Below, one piece after another: positions 26,557 through 34,800 of a stretch of 64,000 bases of DNA (position 1 is the first letter of the stretch; each line of letters starts with the position of its first letter). The stretch is from Deltaproteobacteria bacterium Ga0077550 (GTDB lineage Bacteria > Myxococcota_A > Polyangia > Nannocystales > Nannocystaceae), in contig LNFB01000318.1 in NCBI GenBank assembly GCA_001464385.1, forward strand, positions 45,127 to 109,126, written 5' to 3'. Position numbers and translations under genes: made by a program. The notes beneath the pieces were generated by a model. That model did no database searches. It had not been told where the DNA came from and worked only from the letters and a program-made list of their open reading frames with translations.

Positions 26557-27855
26557 CTACCGACCCGCGGGGGCCGCCTCGCGCTGGGCTTCGGGGTGGA
26601 GTTGGGGCGCGGGCGCGGTGCGGCGGCCCAACGCATGGGCGAAGCGTGCCCACGCGAGCGAGAAGCCGGCGAAGCCGAGCAGCAGCGCCGACGGGCCCAC
26701 CCCCAGGCCCACCAGCGCCTCCACGAGCCACGCGCACGCGGCATCGCCCGCGCGATACACCGCGGTGTCCACCGTGTTCTGGCCGTGGAACTTGGTCACG
26801 CGCGGGGCGTGCTCGTACAGCAGCTCGCGGGCGGGCTTCCCGAACGCGTGCTCCGAGGCCCGTCGCAGCACCTGCGCGACCACGAGCACCGCGAGCACCG
26901 GCGCGAGCGCGAGCCCGGCGAACAACACCGCGGTGATCACCGGCAACACCGCGAGTGCCGCGGCGAGCCGCACGCGCGCGAGCAGGCGCGCGGTGAAGAC
27001 CAACTGCAGCGCGAGCGCCAGCACGTTGACCGCGAGATCGAGCGCGGCGAACAACGCGGTGCGGGTATCGGGATCGTCGATCGCCTCGCGGACGACCCGC
27101 GCCTGCACGAGGTAGAGCACCGTCGAGGTCGCGGTGAAGGCGAGCACGTGGATCGCCAGCCCCCGCAGCGCAGGGTTGGTGAACAGCGCGTGGACCCCGG
27201 CGAGCATGCCCCCCGACACGGGCGCGCGCGCCGACGCGACGTCGAGGCGATCGGTCAGCGCACGCTCGAGCCACACGCCAGCGGCGAGCGCAGCGAGCCA
27301 CAGCGCAGCGCCGACGAGCAGCAACCCGCGGGCGCCCAGCAGATCGGCCAGCGCGAGCGCGAGCGCGGGCCCGACCAGCGCGCCGACGGTCCCGCCCGCC
27401 GCGATCGTCCCGAAGCTCCGCCGCGCGGCCGCCCCGGTGAACACGTCGACCACCGCGCTCCAGAAGCTCGCGACCGCGATCATGTTGATCACGCTCAGCC
27501 ACACGAACGTGATCCAGCCGAGCGTCGCCTCGGCCCCGTCGAAGGCGACGAACGCCACGTGGAGCGCGACGAGGCTCGTCGAGAGCACGCCGTACACCGC
27601 AGCCGCCAGCGCGCGACGTCCCAGCCGCGACGCGGCGTAGCCGTACAGCGGCACCATCGCCAGCGTGCCGCCGAGCGTCGCCGAGAACATCCACGGCAGG
27701 TTCGACACACCGCCGACAACGCCCATCTCGTCGCGCACGCTGCGGAGCACGAAGTTCGCGGTCATCACCAGGGCGAACTGCACCGCCGCGCGCAGGACCG
27801 CCGGGTCGAGGCGCGCCGACGCGGCGCGGGAGTGGGCGGGCACGGGCGAGATCAT
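26557..27855 (-). CDS. MFS-type transporter, NTP/NDP-exchanger-like
   Basis: The ATG at 27855 gives 432 residues with about twelve hydrophobic helices. ATP/ADP-exchanger-like features include NFVLRSVRDEMGV in the first helix pair and KFHGQNTVDTAVYRAGDAACAW before the last helices. The second matches the conserved KxxxKNxIDTVVYRxGD stretch of the NTP/NDP translocase and related MFS groups. In free-living bacteria the substrate is unknown; nucleotide exchange is unproven. It heads the minus-strand series that includes the ECF sigma gene. Divergent from the Tat dehydratase gene by 122 bp. Confidence 0.75.
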   Translation of the reverse strand: MISPVPAHSRAASARLDPAVLRAAVQFALVMTANFVLRSVRDEMGVVGGVSNLPWMFSATLGGTLAMVPLYGYAASRLGRRALAAAVYGVLSTSLVALHVAFVAFDGAEATLGWITFVWLSVINMIAVASFWSAVVDVFTGAAARRSFGTIAAGGTVGALVGPALALALADLLGARGLLLVGAALWLAALAAGVWLERALTDRLDVASARAPVSGGMLAGVHALFTNPALRGLAIHVLAFTATSTVLYLVQARVVREAIDDPDTRTALFAALDLAVNVLALALQLVFTARLLARVRLAAALAVLPVITAVLFAGLALAPVLAVLVVAQVLRRASEHAFGKPARELLYEHAPRVTKFHGQNTVDTAVYRAGDAACAWLVEALVGLGVGPSALLLGFAGFSLAWARFAHALGRRTAPAPQLHPEAQREAAPAGR

Positions 27856-27977
27856 GACGGAGCGGGCGAACGGGCGAGTCGACGAGCGAGGACGCTGGCG
27901 AGTCGTCCTCAGACCCGGCCGGTCGCGGTTGGATTCGTCCGAAACCAATCTTCTCGCACGGGTGTCGAACGGCGCAC

Positions 27978-29216
27978 ATGCCAGCGTCGCGTCGTCGATT
28001 CCTCCTCGGGTGTGCCGCTGCGCCGCTGGGCGCCTGGACCGCGGGCTGCCGTCGCTCGGAGGCGCCGCCTTCGGTGGCACCTGCGGCCACTCCCGCGCCC
28101 ATCGCCGCGGCTCCGGTCGCGGCCGCGAGCAAGGCCCCGCGACTGCTCGTGCTCGGCGGCACCGGCTTCCTCGGGCCCCACGTGGTCGAGGCCGCCCTGG
28201 CGAAGTCTTGGGAGGTCACGCTGTTCAACCGCGGCAAGACGCGGCCCGAGCTCTTCCCCGACGTCGAGAAGCTGCAGGGCGATCGCGACGGCAAGCTCGA
28301 CGCGCTGCGCGGCCGCTCGTGGGATGCAGTGATCGACACCTCGGGGTACGTGCCGCGCATCGTCGGCGACTCCGCGAAGCTCCTCGCCGACGCGGTCGAG
28401 CACTACGTCTTCGTCAGTTCGATCTCGGCGTACGCCGACTTCGCCAAGCCCGGGATCGTCGAGACCGATCCGGTCGCGACCATGCCGGACCCGACCGTCG
28501 AGCGCGTGATGGAGTTCTACGGCGCCTTGAAGGCGCTGTGCGAGCAGACCGCCGAGGCGACGATGCCCGGCCGCGTGACCAACGTGCGGCCGGGGTTCAT
28601 CGTGGGTCCGGACGACCCGACCGATCGCTTCACCTACTGGCCGGTTCGGGTCGCGCGCGGCGGCGAGATGGTGGCGCCCGGCGTGCCCGCCGATCCGGTG
28701 CAGTTCATCGACGTGCGCGATCTGTCGGCGTGGATCATCGGCGCGGTCGAGCACAAGCACATGGGCATCTACAACCTCTGCGGGCCGCGCGAGCCGATGC
28801 CCATGGGCGAGCTGCTGCAGGCCTGCCTCGAGGTCACCGGCAGCGACGCGAAGCTGACGTGGGTGGACACGCCGTTCCTCGAGGCCAACAAGGTCGTCTT
28901 CGGCGCCGACCTACCGATCTGGGTGCCGAGCGTCGGCGAGTCGGCGGGGTTCGGCCAGGTCAGCAACGCGAAGGCGCTCGCCACCGGGCTCGTGTGCCGC
29001 GACGTGAAGACGGTCGTCGCCGACACGCTCGCGTACTGGAACAGCCTCCCCGAGACCCGCCGCAAGACCCTGCGCGCCGGGTGGTTGCCGCAGCGCGAGG
29101 TCGAGGTGCTCGCGGCGTTCCACGCCCGTGACACCAAGCCGAGCAAGGCGAAGGGCAAGAAGACGAAGGCGCCGCGGCGCGCCGAGACGGCGGCCGCGGC
29201 CAGCTCGGCCGGTTAG
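27978..29216 (+). CDS. Tat-exported NAD-dependent epimerase/dehydratase-like lipoprotein
   Basis: The protein has 412 residues. It begins with a twin-arginine signal (SRRRFLLG) and a lipobox TAGC at about residue 23-24, so it should be folded in the cytoplasm and exported as a lipoprotein. A Pro/Ala linker follows. From about residue 54 it is an extended short-chain reductase: LLVLGGTGFLGPHVVEAAL (NAD(P) loop), SSISAY, then YGALKALCE with the Tyr-xxx-Lys pair, and INxR-like late segments. The C-terminus is Lys/Ala-rich. The substrate is unknown; the nearest style is isoflavone-reductase/nucleoside-sugar epimerase proteins. Its stop overlaps the ferredoxin end by 4 nt. Confidence 0.88.
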   Translation: MPASRRRFLLGCAAAPLGAWTAGCRRSEAPPSVAPAATPAPIAAAPVAAASKAPRLLVLGGTGFLGPHVVEAALAKSWEVTLFNRGKTRPELFPDVEKLQGDRDGKLDALRGRSWDAVIDTSGYVPRIVGDSAKLLADAVEHYVFVSSISAYADFAKPGIVETDPVATMPDPTVERVMEFYGALKALCEQTAEATMPGRVTNVRPGFIVGPDDPTDRFTYWPVRVARGGEMVAPGVPADPVQFIDVRDLSAWIIGAVEHKHMGIYNLCGPREPMPMGELLQACLEVTGSDAKLTWVDTPFLEANKVVFGADLPIWVPSVGESAGFGQVSNAKALATGLVCRDVKTVVADTLAYWNSLPETRRKTLRAGWLPQREVEVLAAFHARDTKPSKAKGKKTKAPRRAETAAAASSAG

Positions 29217-29518
29217 AAGCCGAGGTCCTTCTTGCGCTGCTCCGCGCCGGGCGTCGGCGTGCCCTTCTCGTTGACGACCGGCAGACCCTTGGCGCGCTCG
29301 GCGTTGATCGCCTTGTACTCCTGCAGGTTGGTCGGCAGCTCGGTCTCGTCGAAGATGGCCTCGACCGGGCACTCCGGAACGCACGCGCCGCAGTCGATGC
29401 ACTCGTCGGGATCGATGTAGAGCATCTTGTCGTCGCCGTGGAAGCACTCCACGGGACAGACCGCCACACAGTCGGTGAAGCGGCAGCCGTTGCAGTTCGA
29501 GGTGACGACGAAGGTCAT
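29213..29518 (-). CDS. fdxA: 7Fe ferredoxin, FdxA type
   Basis: The protein has 101 residues. The N-terminus reads MTFVVTSNCNGCRFTDCVAVCP, with the Cys spacing of the [3Fe-4S]/[4Fe-4S] FdxA family. The second cluster motif is CIDCGACVPECP at about residues 40-51. The C-terminal extension (about residues 55-101, with NLQEYKAINAERAKGLP) is usual for this family. It is a soluble electron carrier. An AAGGAG site sits 5 nt before the ATG. The start at 29518 gives the standard FdxA N-terminus; the longer frame upstream is a shadow. It is convergent with the Tat dehydratase gene. Confidence 0.95.
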   Translation of the reverse strand: MTFVVTSNCNGCRFTDCVAVCPVECFHGDDKMLYIDPDECIDCGACVPECPVEAIFDETELPTNLQEYKAINAERAKGLPVVNEKGTPTPGAEQRKKDLGF

Positions 29519-29696
29519 GGGTCTCCTTGAGGCCGAGGGCCGAAGCGGGGTTCGCCGCGCATCGTACCGGCCAGGCCCAATCCGTACGACATTCGGGCGG
29601 ACCTGGCCGGCGGGGACCGGTCGCGGTTCGCGCCTACATCCCCCTACGTGCCCCCCAGGGCCGGAATTGGCCGGAATGCCGGGGAATCCACAGGTC

Positions 29697-29713
29697 GTGG
29701 ACAACCTGTGGAC
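29697..29713 (+). promoter_or_regulatory. 11-bp-spaced direct repeat with surrounding inverted repeat upstream of a two-component operon
   Basis: GTGGAC occurs at 29697-29702 and 29708-29713, one helical turn apart, as in PhoB/OmpR-family sites. It also lies in an inverted repeat with 9-bp arms 29687-29695 and 29704-29712. It is about 90 nt before the histidine kinase start. I see nothing else notable in 29519-29802. Confidence 0.4.
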
Positions 29714-29802
29714 GGGCCTGTCGATGGCGGTGATCCCCGTGGGGATCGGCGCCCGAGCGTCGCGGTGGGCGGCCCCGGTGGCCCGGCCCCGGTGGCCGCG
29801 CC

Positions 29803-30825
29803 ATGATGCCATCCCAGTCCCCCATGGCCCGCCGCGCGACCCGCTCCATCTCGGGCCCGATCATCTACGGATCGGTCGCCGTCGCCCTGTCGACGGCGCT
29901 CCTCGTCGGATGGATCTACGTCATCGTCCGCAACCAAGAGCTGACGCAGCAGTGGGCCGCGACCAACGTCTCGCTGCTGGTCGCCGGTATCGTCTCGTTC
30001 CTCGCGATCATCACGGTGCTGGTGCTGTTCGCGGTGTTCCTCGCCCGCGAGATCCTCGAGGTCCGGCGCCAGACCACCTTCGTCGACTCGGTCACCCACG
30101 AGCTGCGCAGTCCCCTCGCCTCGCTGCGTCTGTGCCTCGAGACCCTGCGCCGCCCCGAGCTTCCGCCGCCGCAGCGCGACCGTCTGCACGACATGATGCG
30201 CCACGACGTCGAGCGCCTCTCGGGCTTCATCGACGACATCCTCGAGGCCACGCGCCTGGGCCACGGCGGCCGCGGTCATGCGGCGGTGTCGATCGACCTG
30301 CTCGGCCTGGTGCGACGGTGCACCGCGCTGGTCAGCCGCCGCCACTCGAACGACAGCGACGGGATCAAGATCGACGTGCCCGAGGATCTGCGCGTGACCA
30401 GCGATCCGACCGCGCTCGAGATCGTGATCAAGAACCTCCTCGACAACGCCGTGAAGTACTCGGACCCGCCGGTCGACGTCTCGATCCGGGCGTTCGTCGA
30501 CGGCAACGTGCTGCGCATCGAGGTCAGCGATCACGGCATCGGCATCCCCAAGCGCGAGCTCGCCAGGGTCTTCGAGCGCTTCTACCGGGTCGATGGCGAG
30601 GCGGTGCGCGCGCGACGGGGCACCGGGCTCGGGCTGTTCGTCGTGAAGGCGCTCGTCCGCGGCCTCGGCGGCCAGCTGAGCGCCCATTCTGCGGGGCCCG
30701 GCGCTGGGACGCGCATGACGGTCGTGCTACCCAATCCAGAGATCGTCGAGCGCCCGAGTGAGCCGACGAGCGCCGCGGAGCCGCCGATCGACCCCGCCGC
30801 CAAGACCCCGGTTCCTCTGCCATGA
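29803..30825 (+). CDS. Sensor histidine kinase
   Basis: The protein has 340 residues. Two hydrophobic segments (about 19-42 and 58-82) enclose a very short external loop of about 15 residues, so the sensing part is mostly membrane-embedded. The H box THELRSPL has His99, the phosphorylation site. The kinase domain contains NLLDNAVKYS (N box), DHGIGIP (G1) and GTGLGLFVVK (G2). A Pro/Glu tail ends the protein. It is an HAMP-less, simple class I kinase. Its stop overlaps the response-regulator start (ATGA), so the two form an operon. Confidence 0.92.
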   Translation: MMPSQSPMARRATRSISGPIIYGSVAVALSTALLVGWIYVIVRNQELTQQWAATNVSLLVAGIVSFLAIITVLVLFAVFLAREILEVRRQTTFVDSVTHELRSPLASLRLCLETLRRPELPPPQRDRLHDMMRHDVERLSGFIDDILEATRLGHGGRGHAAVSIDLLGLVRRCTALVSRRHSNDSDGIKIDVPEDLRVTSDPTALEIVIKNLLDNAVKYSDPPVDVSIRAFVDGNVLRIEVSDHGIGIPKRELARVFERFYRVDGEAVRARRGTGLGLFVVKALVRGLGGQLSAHSAGPGAGTRMTVVLPNPEIVERPSEPTSAAEPPIDPAAKTPVPLP

Positions 30826-31559
30826 ACGACGCCCCGATCCGTGTCCTGCTCGTCGAAGACGAGGAGCACCTCGCCGCAGGCCTCAAGCTGAACTTCGAAC
30901 TCGAGGGCTACGCCGTCGACGTCGCGTCGACCGGTCGCGAGGCCGGCCGACTGCTCCTCGCCGACCGGGCCTACGACGCGATCCTCCTCGACGTGATGCT
31001 GCCCGACGTCGACGGCTTCTCGCTGTGCCAGAAGCTCCGCGACTCCGGCAACACGACGCCGGTGCTGATGCTCACCGCGCGCGGGGACCTCGAGGACCGC
31101 ATCGAGGGTCTGAACGCGGGGGCGGACGACTACCTCGCCAAGCCGTTCGACCTCGAGGAGCTGCTCGCGCGCGTGCGCTCGCTGCTGCGCCGACGCGATT
31201 GGGGCCGCAAGCACGAGGCCCAGCGCACCTCACCGGGGATCCTCCACCTGGGCGATGCGTTGATCGACTTCGACACCCACGCCGTCACGGTGCGCGGCGA
31301 GGCCGTGCACCTGACGAAGCTCGAGCTCGACCTGCTGCGCTACTTCGCCGACAACCCGGGTCGCGTCCTGGGCCGCGAGGAGCTGCAGCAGGAGGTGTGG
31401 AAGCTGCAGGACTACCCGAGCCACCGCATGGTCGACAATTTCATCATGCGGCTGCGGCGGCACTTCGAGCCCGATCCCCGCAACCCGGTGGTGTTCCTGT
31501 CGGTGCGGGGCGCGGGCTACAAGTTCGTGCCGCCGCAGCAGCCCGGCCCTCAGGTGTGA
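30822..31559 (+). CDS. OmpR/PhoB-family response regulator
   Basis: The protein has 245 residues. The receiver domain (about 6-120) has the acidic pair ED at 12-13, phospho-acceptor Asp57 in LLDVMLPD, and Lys107 in LAKPFD. The C-terminal winged helix (about 140-235) has HLTKLELDLLRYFADNPGRVLGREEL and the recognition helix around SHRMVDNFIMRLRRHFE, followed by VRGAGYKFV. It pairs with the upstream kinase. A candidate 11-bp direct-repeat site lies before the operon. Its 3' end overlaps the convergent PDZ gene by 10 nt. Confidence 0.94.
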   Translation: MNDAPIRVLLVEDEEHLAAGLKLNFELEGYAVDVASTGREAGRLLLADRAYDAILLDVMLPDVDGFSLCQKLRDSGNTTPVLMLTARGDLEDRIEGLNAGADDYLAKPFDLEELLARVRSLLRRRDWGRKHEAQRTSPGILHLGDALIDFDTHAVTVRGEAVHLTKLELDLLRYFADNPGRVLGREELQQEVWKLQDYPSHRMVDNFIMRLRRHFEPDPRNPVVFLSVRGAGYKFVPPQQPGPQV

Positions 31560-32338
31560 TCCGACGGCGGGCGCGGCGGCCGAGCGGGTCGCTTCGGCGC
31601 TGCGGGACGGCGGCGGTCACTGCCGCTGGGCCGACGATCGCGGCCATCCAGCGCCCGCTCGAGCCGCTCGAGCCGCTCCGTCAGCGCCTCGAGCTGCGAT
31701 CGGACTTCGCCGTCGTCGACGTCGCCGAACAGCTGCATCGCGCCGGGCGGCAGCCCCTCGATCCGCATGCCGCCGTCGTCGTCGTCGCGTAGCTCGGTCA
31801 CCAAGCGACGGGCCTTCTTGTTGCGAACGACCTCGATCTCGACCTTGTCGCCGGAGCGGCGATCGGCGAGGGCGCCCGCGACATCGCCGACGTCGTCGAT
31901 CGCGTCGCCATCGACGGCGACGATGACGTCTCCCACCGCGACGCCGGCGCGCTGGGCCGGCGTGTCCGACTGTACGCTCTGCACGAGGATCCCCGCGTCG
32001 GCCGACGCGCCGAAGAAGCGACGCAGCTCCTCGGTCATGCTGCTCGCGCCGACGCCGAGGCGCCCGCGACCGAACGAGAACGAGAACGCGTGCACGCCCG
32101 AGGACGGCGGGACGGCAAAGGAGAAGCCCGGCGGCTGCGGGGGCTCGGGCGGCGAAGGTGCATCGGGCGACGCCGGTGGCTCCGGTGGCTCCGGCGCCTC
32201 CGGCCGCGACGGTGGACGGGGTGGACGCGGCGCGGCAGCTGGCGCCACCGTGCGCGCGCGCGGCCGACGGGCCTCGGCCTCGGCGGGGATCGACACGAGC
32301 ACGCCCGCGAACACGAGCAGGGGGACGGACCAACGCAT
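31550..32338 (-). CDS. Secreted PDZ-domain protein of the BlaI/M56 cassette
   Basis: The ATG at 32338 gives 262 residues with a signal peptide ending near AEAEA. A Pro-rich linker of about 40 residues is followed by a PDZ domain at about 95-185 (GRLGVGAS, then GILVQSVQSDTPAQRAGVAVGDVIVAVDG). A short acidic segment and a coiled basic tail (LEALTERLERLERAL) follow. No protease triad is present, so it is an adaptor or regulator rather than a DegP enzyme. It lies 46 nt after the M56 peptidase gene on the same strand and may present peptides or damaged proteins to it. Confidence 0.83.
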   Translation of the reverse strand: MRWSVPLLVFAGVLVSIPAEAEARRPRARTVAPAAAPRPPRPPSRPEAPEPPEPPASPDAPSPPEPPQPPGFSFAVPPSSGVHAFSFSFGRGRLGVGASSMTEELRRFFGASADAGILVQSVQSDTPAQRAGVAVGDVIVAVDGDAIDDVGDVAGALADRRSGDKVEIEVVRNKKARRLVTELRDDDDGGMRIEGLPPGAMQLFGDVDDGEVRSQLEALTERLERLERALDGRDRRPSGSDRRRPAAPKRPARPPRPPSDHT

Positions 32339-32384
32339 GGGATCGGAGCTCCTTCTTGGGTGACGGTGGATCGGGGTGAGCCGG

Positions 32385-34325
32385 TCAGGGCGCGGTGGGA
32401 GCGACCGGGGCGATCGCAGGAATCGGCAGCTCGGCCGCGAACGCCGGGGGCATCGGCGCCAAGCCGGGCGCCGGCGGGGCGGGCGGTGCGGGTGGTGCCG
32501 GTGGGGCGCGGAACGGAACGACAGCCGCGCGGCCGAGGACCCGCACGCGCGCGCTCGCGTCACGTCGCGCCTCGGCGCGGCGACGCAGCGCACGGGCGCG
32601 GGCCTCGATCCCCTTCGCCGCGGCCACGTCGTGGGCACGCGCGTCGGCCCGGGCCTCGTCGGCGAGGGCGTCGGCTTCGGCGATGATCGCGTCGAGCTCG
32701 GCGGCGACGGCCTCGTCGACCGCGTCGTGCAGTTCGATCGCGTCCAGCTCGGCGGCGACGGCGTCGTCGACCGCGTCGTGCAGATCGATCGCGTCGAGCT
32801 CGGCCGCGACTGCGTCGTGCACATCGATCACGATCGCCGCACCGTCGAGCTCGGCGACCAGCGCGTCGTCGACGTAGATCAGGTCGGCCGACGGCGACTC
32901 GGGTGACGAGCCTTCCAACGCGTCGGCGAGTTCGTCCGCCGTCGGCGGACGATCCTGTCGCCCTGCCCTCCGGATGGCGCGAGGGATGGCCCGTGCGGCG
33001 CGACGGCGGGTCTGTCGTTCGCTGCGCGGAGTCGGCTCCGGGCCGGCCGCGATCGCGGGCATCGCAGCGGCGAGCGATCGCCCCGCGTCCACGTCCATCA
33101 CCACGGGCACGGGGGGCGCGGACGGGGCCGGTGCGGCGACGGCAGCGATCGAGGGACGCGCCGAGCTCGACGCGTCCGCCCACGCGACCATCGGCGCGAC
33201 GAAGGGCAGCAGCCCACAGATCGCGAGCGCGGCCGGGACCGTGGGGACCGGGCGGGACGTGGGCGCCGATCCGCCGGCGACCAACCGGAGCACGCGGCGC
33301 CGCAGGATGGAGCGCGGCTCGGCCATCGACGGCGCCAGGGCGAGCGGGCGACGCGGCTGCACCCAGCCCGCGATCTCGGTGAGGCACCGCGCGAGCTCGA
33401 CGGGCGCTGCCGTACGTTCGGCCGCCCATGCATCGCAGAGATACTCGGCGTCGTGCTCGATGCCCAGGCGCGCGAGTCGGAGCAGCGGCTGGAAGAACAG
33501 CACTCGCTCGAGGGCGGCGAGCGCGAGCCGCCACGCCGGATCGCGGCGGAGCACGTGGGCGAGCTCGTGCGCGAGCATCGTGCGCTGGGCGGTCGGCGAC
33601 AGCGATGCGGCACGCGACGGCACCACGATCACCGGGGAGCGCACACCCGCGGCGAACGGGACCGCGATCGCGTCGCTCGCGAACAGCCGCGGGGCGGCGC
33701 GGGCGGGCACGTCGGCGCACAGCAACGCGAGCTGGTGCACGAGGTCCGGCGGCGCGGGCCGACGCGAGCGCAGCACCGCCACCAGGCGCAGGCGCGCGGC
33801 GACCAGCGACACGAGGCCGAGCGCCGCGCCGATCGACCACCCGACGGCGAGCCAGTGCGGCCATCGCCACCGCGGCGCGGCCGTGTTCGCGACCGTGACG
33901 CTCGCCGTCGCGCCGCCCTGGTCCTCGCCCTCGCGGGCGCGCCGGACCGGGCGGACGTGCAGCACCCCCTCGAGGTGCTCGCCCTCGACGACGTCGGTGG
34001 AAGCGGGCACGGGCCGCCGCGGCGCGACCGGGCCCTGGGTCTCGGCGTTCGGGAGCGCCGCGATCGGCACCGTCGCGGTCGGCAACGCCGCCACGCGTGT
34101 CACCTCCACGCGGCCCGCCAGGGGCTGCACGCCGAACGCCGTCGAGAACGACGCGGTCACGATGCCGCCCACCGCCGCCACCTTCCACAGCGGACTGGTG
34201 ATGTCGGGACGATCGGGCAGCCGCCGCGCGATCAGCCACGCGACGAGCAGCAGGATCGTGCTGTGGATCGCATACGTCGCGAGCCAAGCTGCGATCGCGG
34301 AGACGACCGGCGTGGATTCGATCAT
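32385..34325 (-). CDS. BlaR1/MecR1-type M56 membrane metallopeptidase with repetitive acidic tail
   Basis: The protein has 646 residues. Helices at about 8-33 and 45-66, a further helix pair near 155-180 and one near 375-395 embed it in the membrane. The zinc-binding signature HELAH is at 253-257 (MLAHELAHVLRRDP), and EHDAEYLCDAW follows at about 290-300, matching family M56. There is no penicillin-binding sensor domain. Instead, the C-terminal 250 residues are an Ala/Pro/Arg segment and acidic-helical repeats of the LDAIDLHDAVDDAVAAE type. Its ATG overlaps the BlaI stop (ATGA). By analogy it would cleave the repressor when a signal arrives. Confidence 0.88.
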   Translation of the reverse strand: MIESTPVVSAIAAWLATYAIHSTILLLVAWLIARRLPDRPDITSPLWKVAAVGGIVTASFSTAFGVQPLAGRVEVTRVAALPTATVPIAALPNAETQGPVAPRRPVPASTDVVEGEHLEGVLHVRPVRRAREGEDQGGATASVTVANTAAPRWRWPHWLAVGWSIGAALGLVSLVAARLRLVAVLRSRRPAPPDLVHQLALLCADVPARAAPRLFASDAIAVPFAAGVRSPVIVVPSRAASLSPTAQRTMLAHELAHVLRRDPAWRLALAALERVLFFQPLLRLARLGIEHDAEYLCDAWAAERTAAPVELARCLTEIAGWVQPRRPLALAPSMAEPRSILRRRVLRLVAGGSAPTSRPVPTVPAALAICGLLPFVAPMVAWADASSSARPSIAAVAAPAPSAPPVPVVMDVDAGRSLAAAMPAIAAGPEPTPRSERQTRRRAARAIPRAIRRAGRQDRPPTADELADALEGSSPESPSADLIYVDDALVAELDGAAIVIDVHDAVAAELDAIDLHDAVDDAVAAELDAIELHDAVDEAVAAELDAIIAEADALADEARADARAHDVAAAKGIEARARALRRRAEARRDASARVRVLGRAAVVPFRAPPAPPAPPAPPAPGLAPMPPAFAAELPIPAIAPVAPTAP

Positions 34326-34729
34326 CGTCCGCGCTCCTTGTCCGCCGCACTTGCGGCTGCGTTGGCGGCTGCGTCCACGATGCGTCGCAGCGCCTCGAGC
34401 TCGTCGGCGTCGACCTCGTGGGCGTCGAGCAGGTGCGAGACCAGGGCGCTCGGGCTGCCGTCGAACAGCCGATCGGCGAGATCGGCGACCATCGTCCGGG
34501 TCACGCCCTGCTCGGTGACCAGCGGGCGATAGATGAAGCGCCGACCATCGATGCGATGCTCGAGGACGCCCTTGGCCTCCATCTTCTTGAGCATTGTGGC
34601 GATGGTGGTCGGCGCGAGGGCGTGGCTGGCCTCGAGGGCCCGCTGCACGTCCGTGACCGTGGCCTCGCCATGTGCCCACAGCACGCGCATGATCGCGAGC
34701 TGCAACTTCCCCAGGTGCGTCGACGCCAT
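34322..34729 (-). CDS. BlaI/MecI/CopY-family transcriptional repressor
   Basis: The protein has 135 residues. The winged-helix domain (about 5-75) shows LGKLQLAIMRVLWAHGEATVTDVQRAL, TTIATMLKKMEAKGVLEHRIDGRRFIYRPLV, which is the BlaI/MecI signature. The C-terminal part (about 80-125) is the dimer/cleavage region LFDGSPSALVSHLLDAHEVDADELEALRRIV. It is the first gene of the minus-strand cassette with the M56 peptidase and the PDZ protein. A dyad operator lies directly before its ATG and overlaps its promoter, so autorepression is expected. Confidence 0.95.
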   Translation of the reverse strand: MASTHLGKLQLAIMRVLWAHGEATVTDVQRALEASHALAPTTIATMLKKMEAKGVLEHRIDGRRFIYRPLVTEQGVTRTMVADLADRLFDGSPSALVSHLLDAHEVDADELEALRRIVDAAANAAASAADKERGR

Positions 34730-34741
34730 TTGACTACCGAG

Positions 34742-34770
34742 TTAGTACTACCACGGTAGTATGTTGTCAA
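34742..34770 (-). promoter_or_regulatory. blaI promoter with overlapping operator
   Basis: On the minus strand TTGACA (34765-34770) and TACTAA (34742-34747) are separated by exactly 17 bp, a strong sigma70-type promoter. The dyad TACTACC-N2-GGTAGTA (34746-34761) fills the spacer and touches the -10 box. A second ACTACC half-copy lies at 34735-34740. Transcription would begin about 6 nt before the ATG, leaving little room for a ribosome-binding site. Confidence 0.75.
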
Positions 34771-34800
34771 GACCGGCCCGAGGCACGGCGCCGATGGGCG

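Noticed and set aside
29685..29713. Degenerate DnaA boxes / replication origin
   Set aside because: TCCACAGG and TGGACAAC resemble DnaA boxes but match only about 7 of 9 positions. There is no AT-rich region and no dnaA/dnaN nearby. The 11-bp direct repeat is explained better by a response-regulator site.
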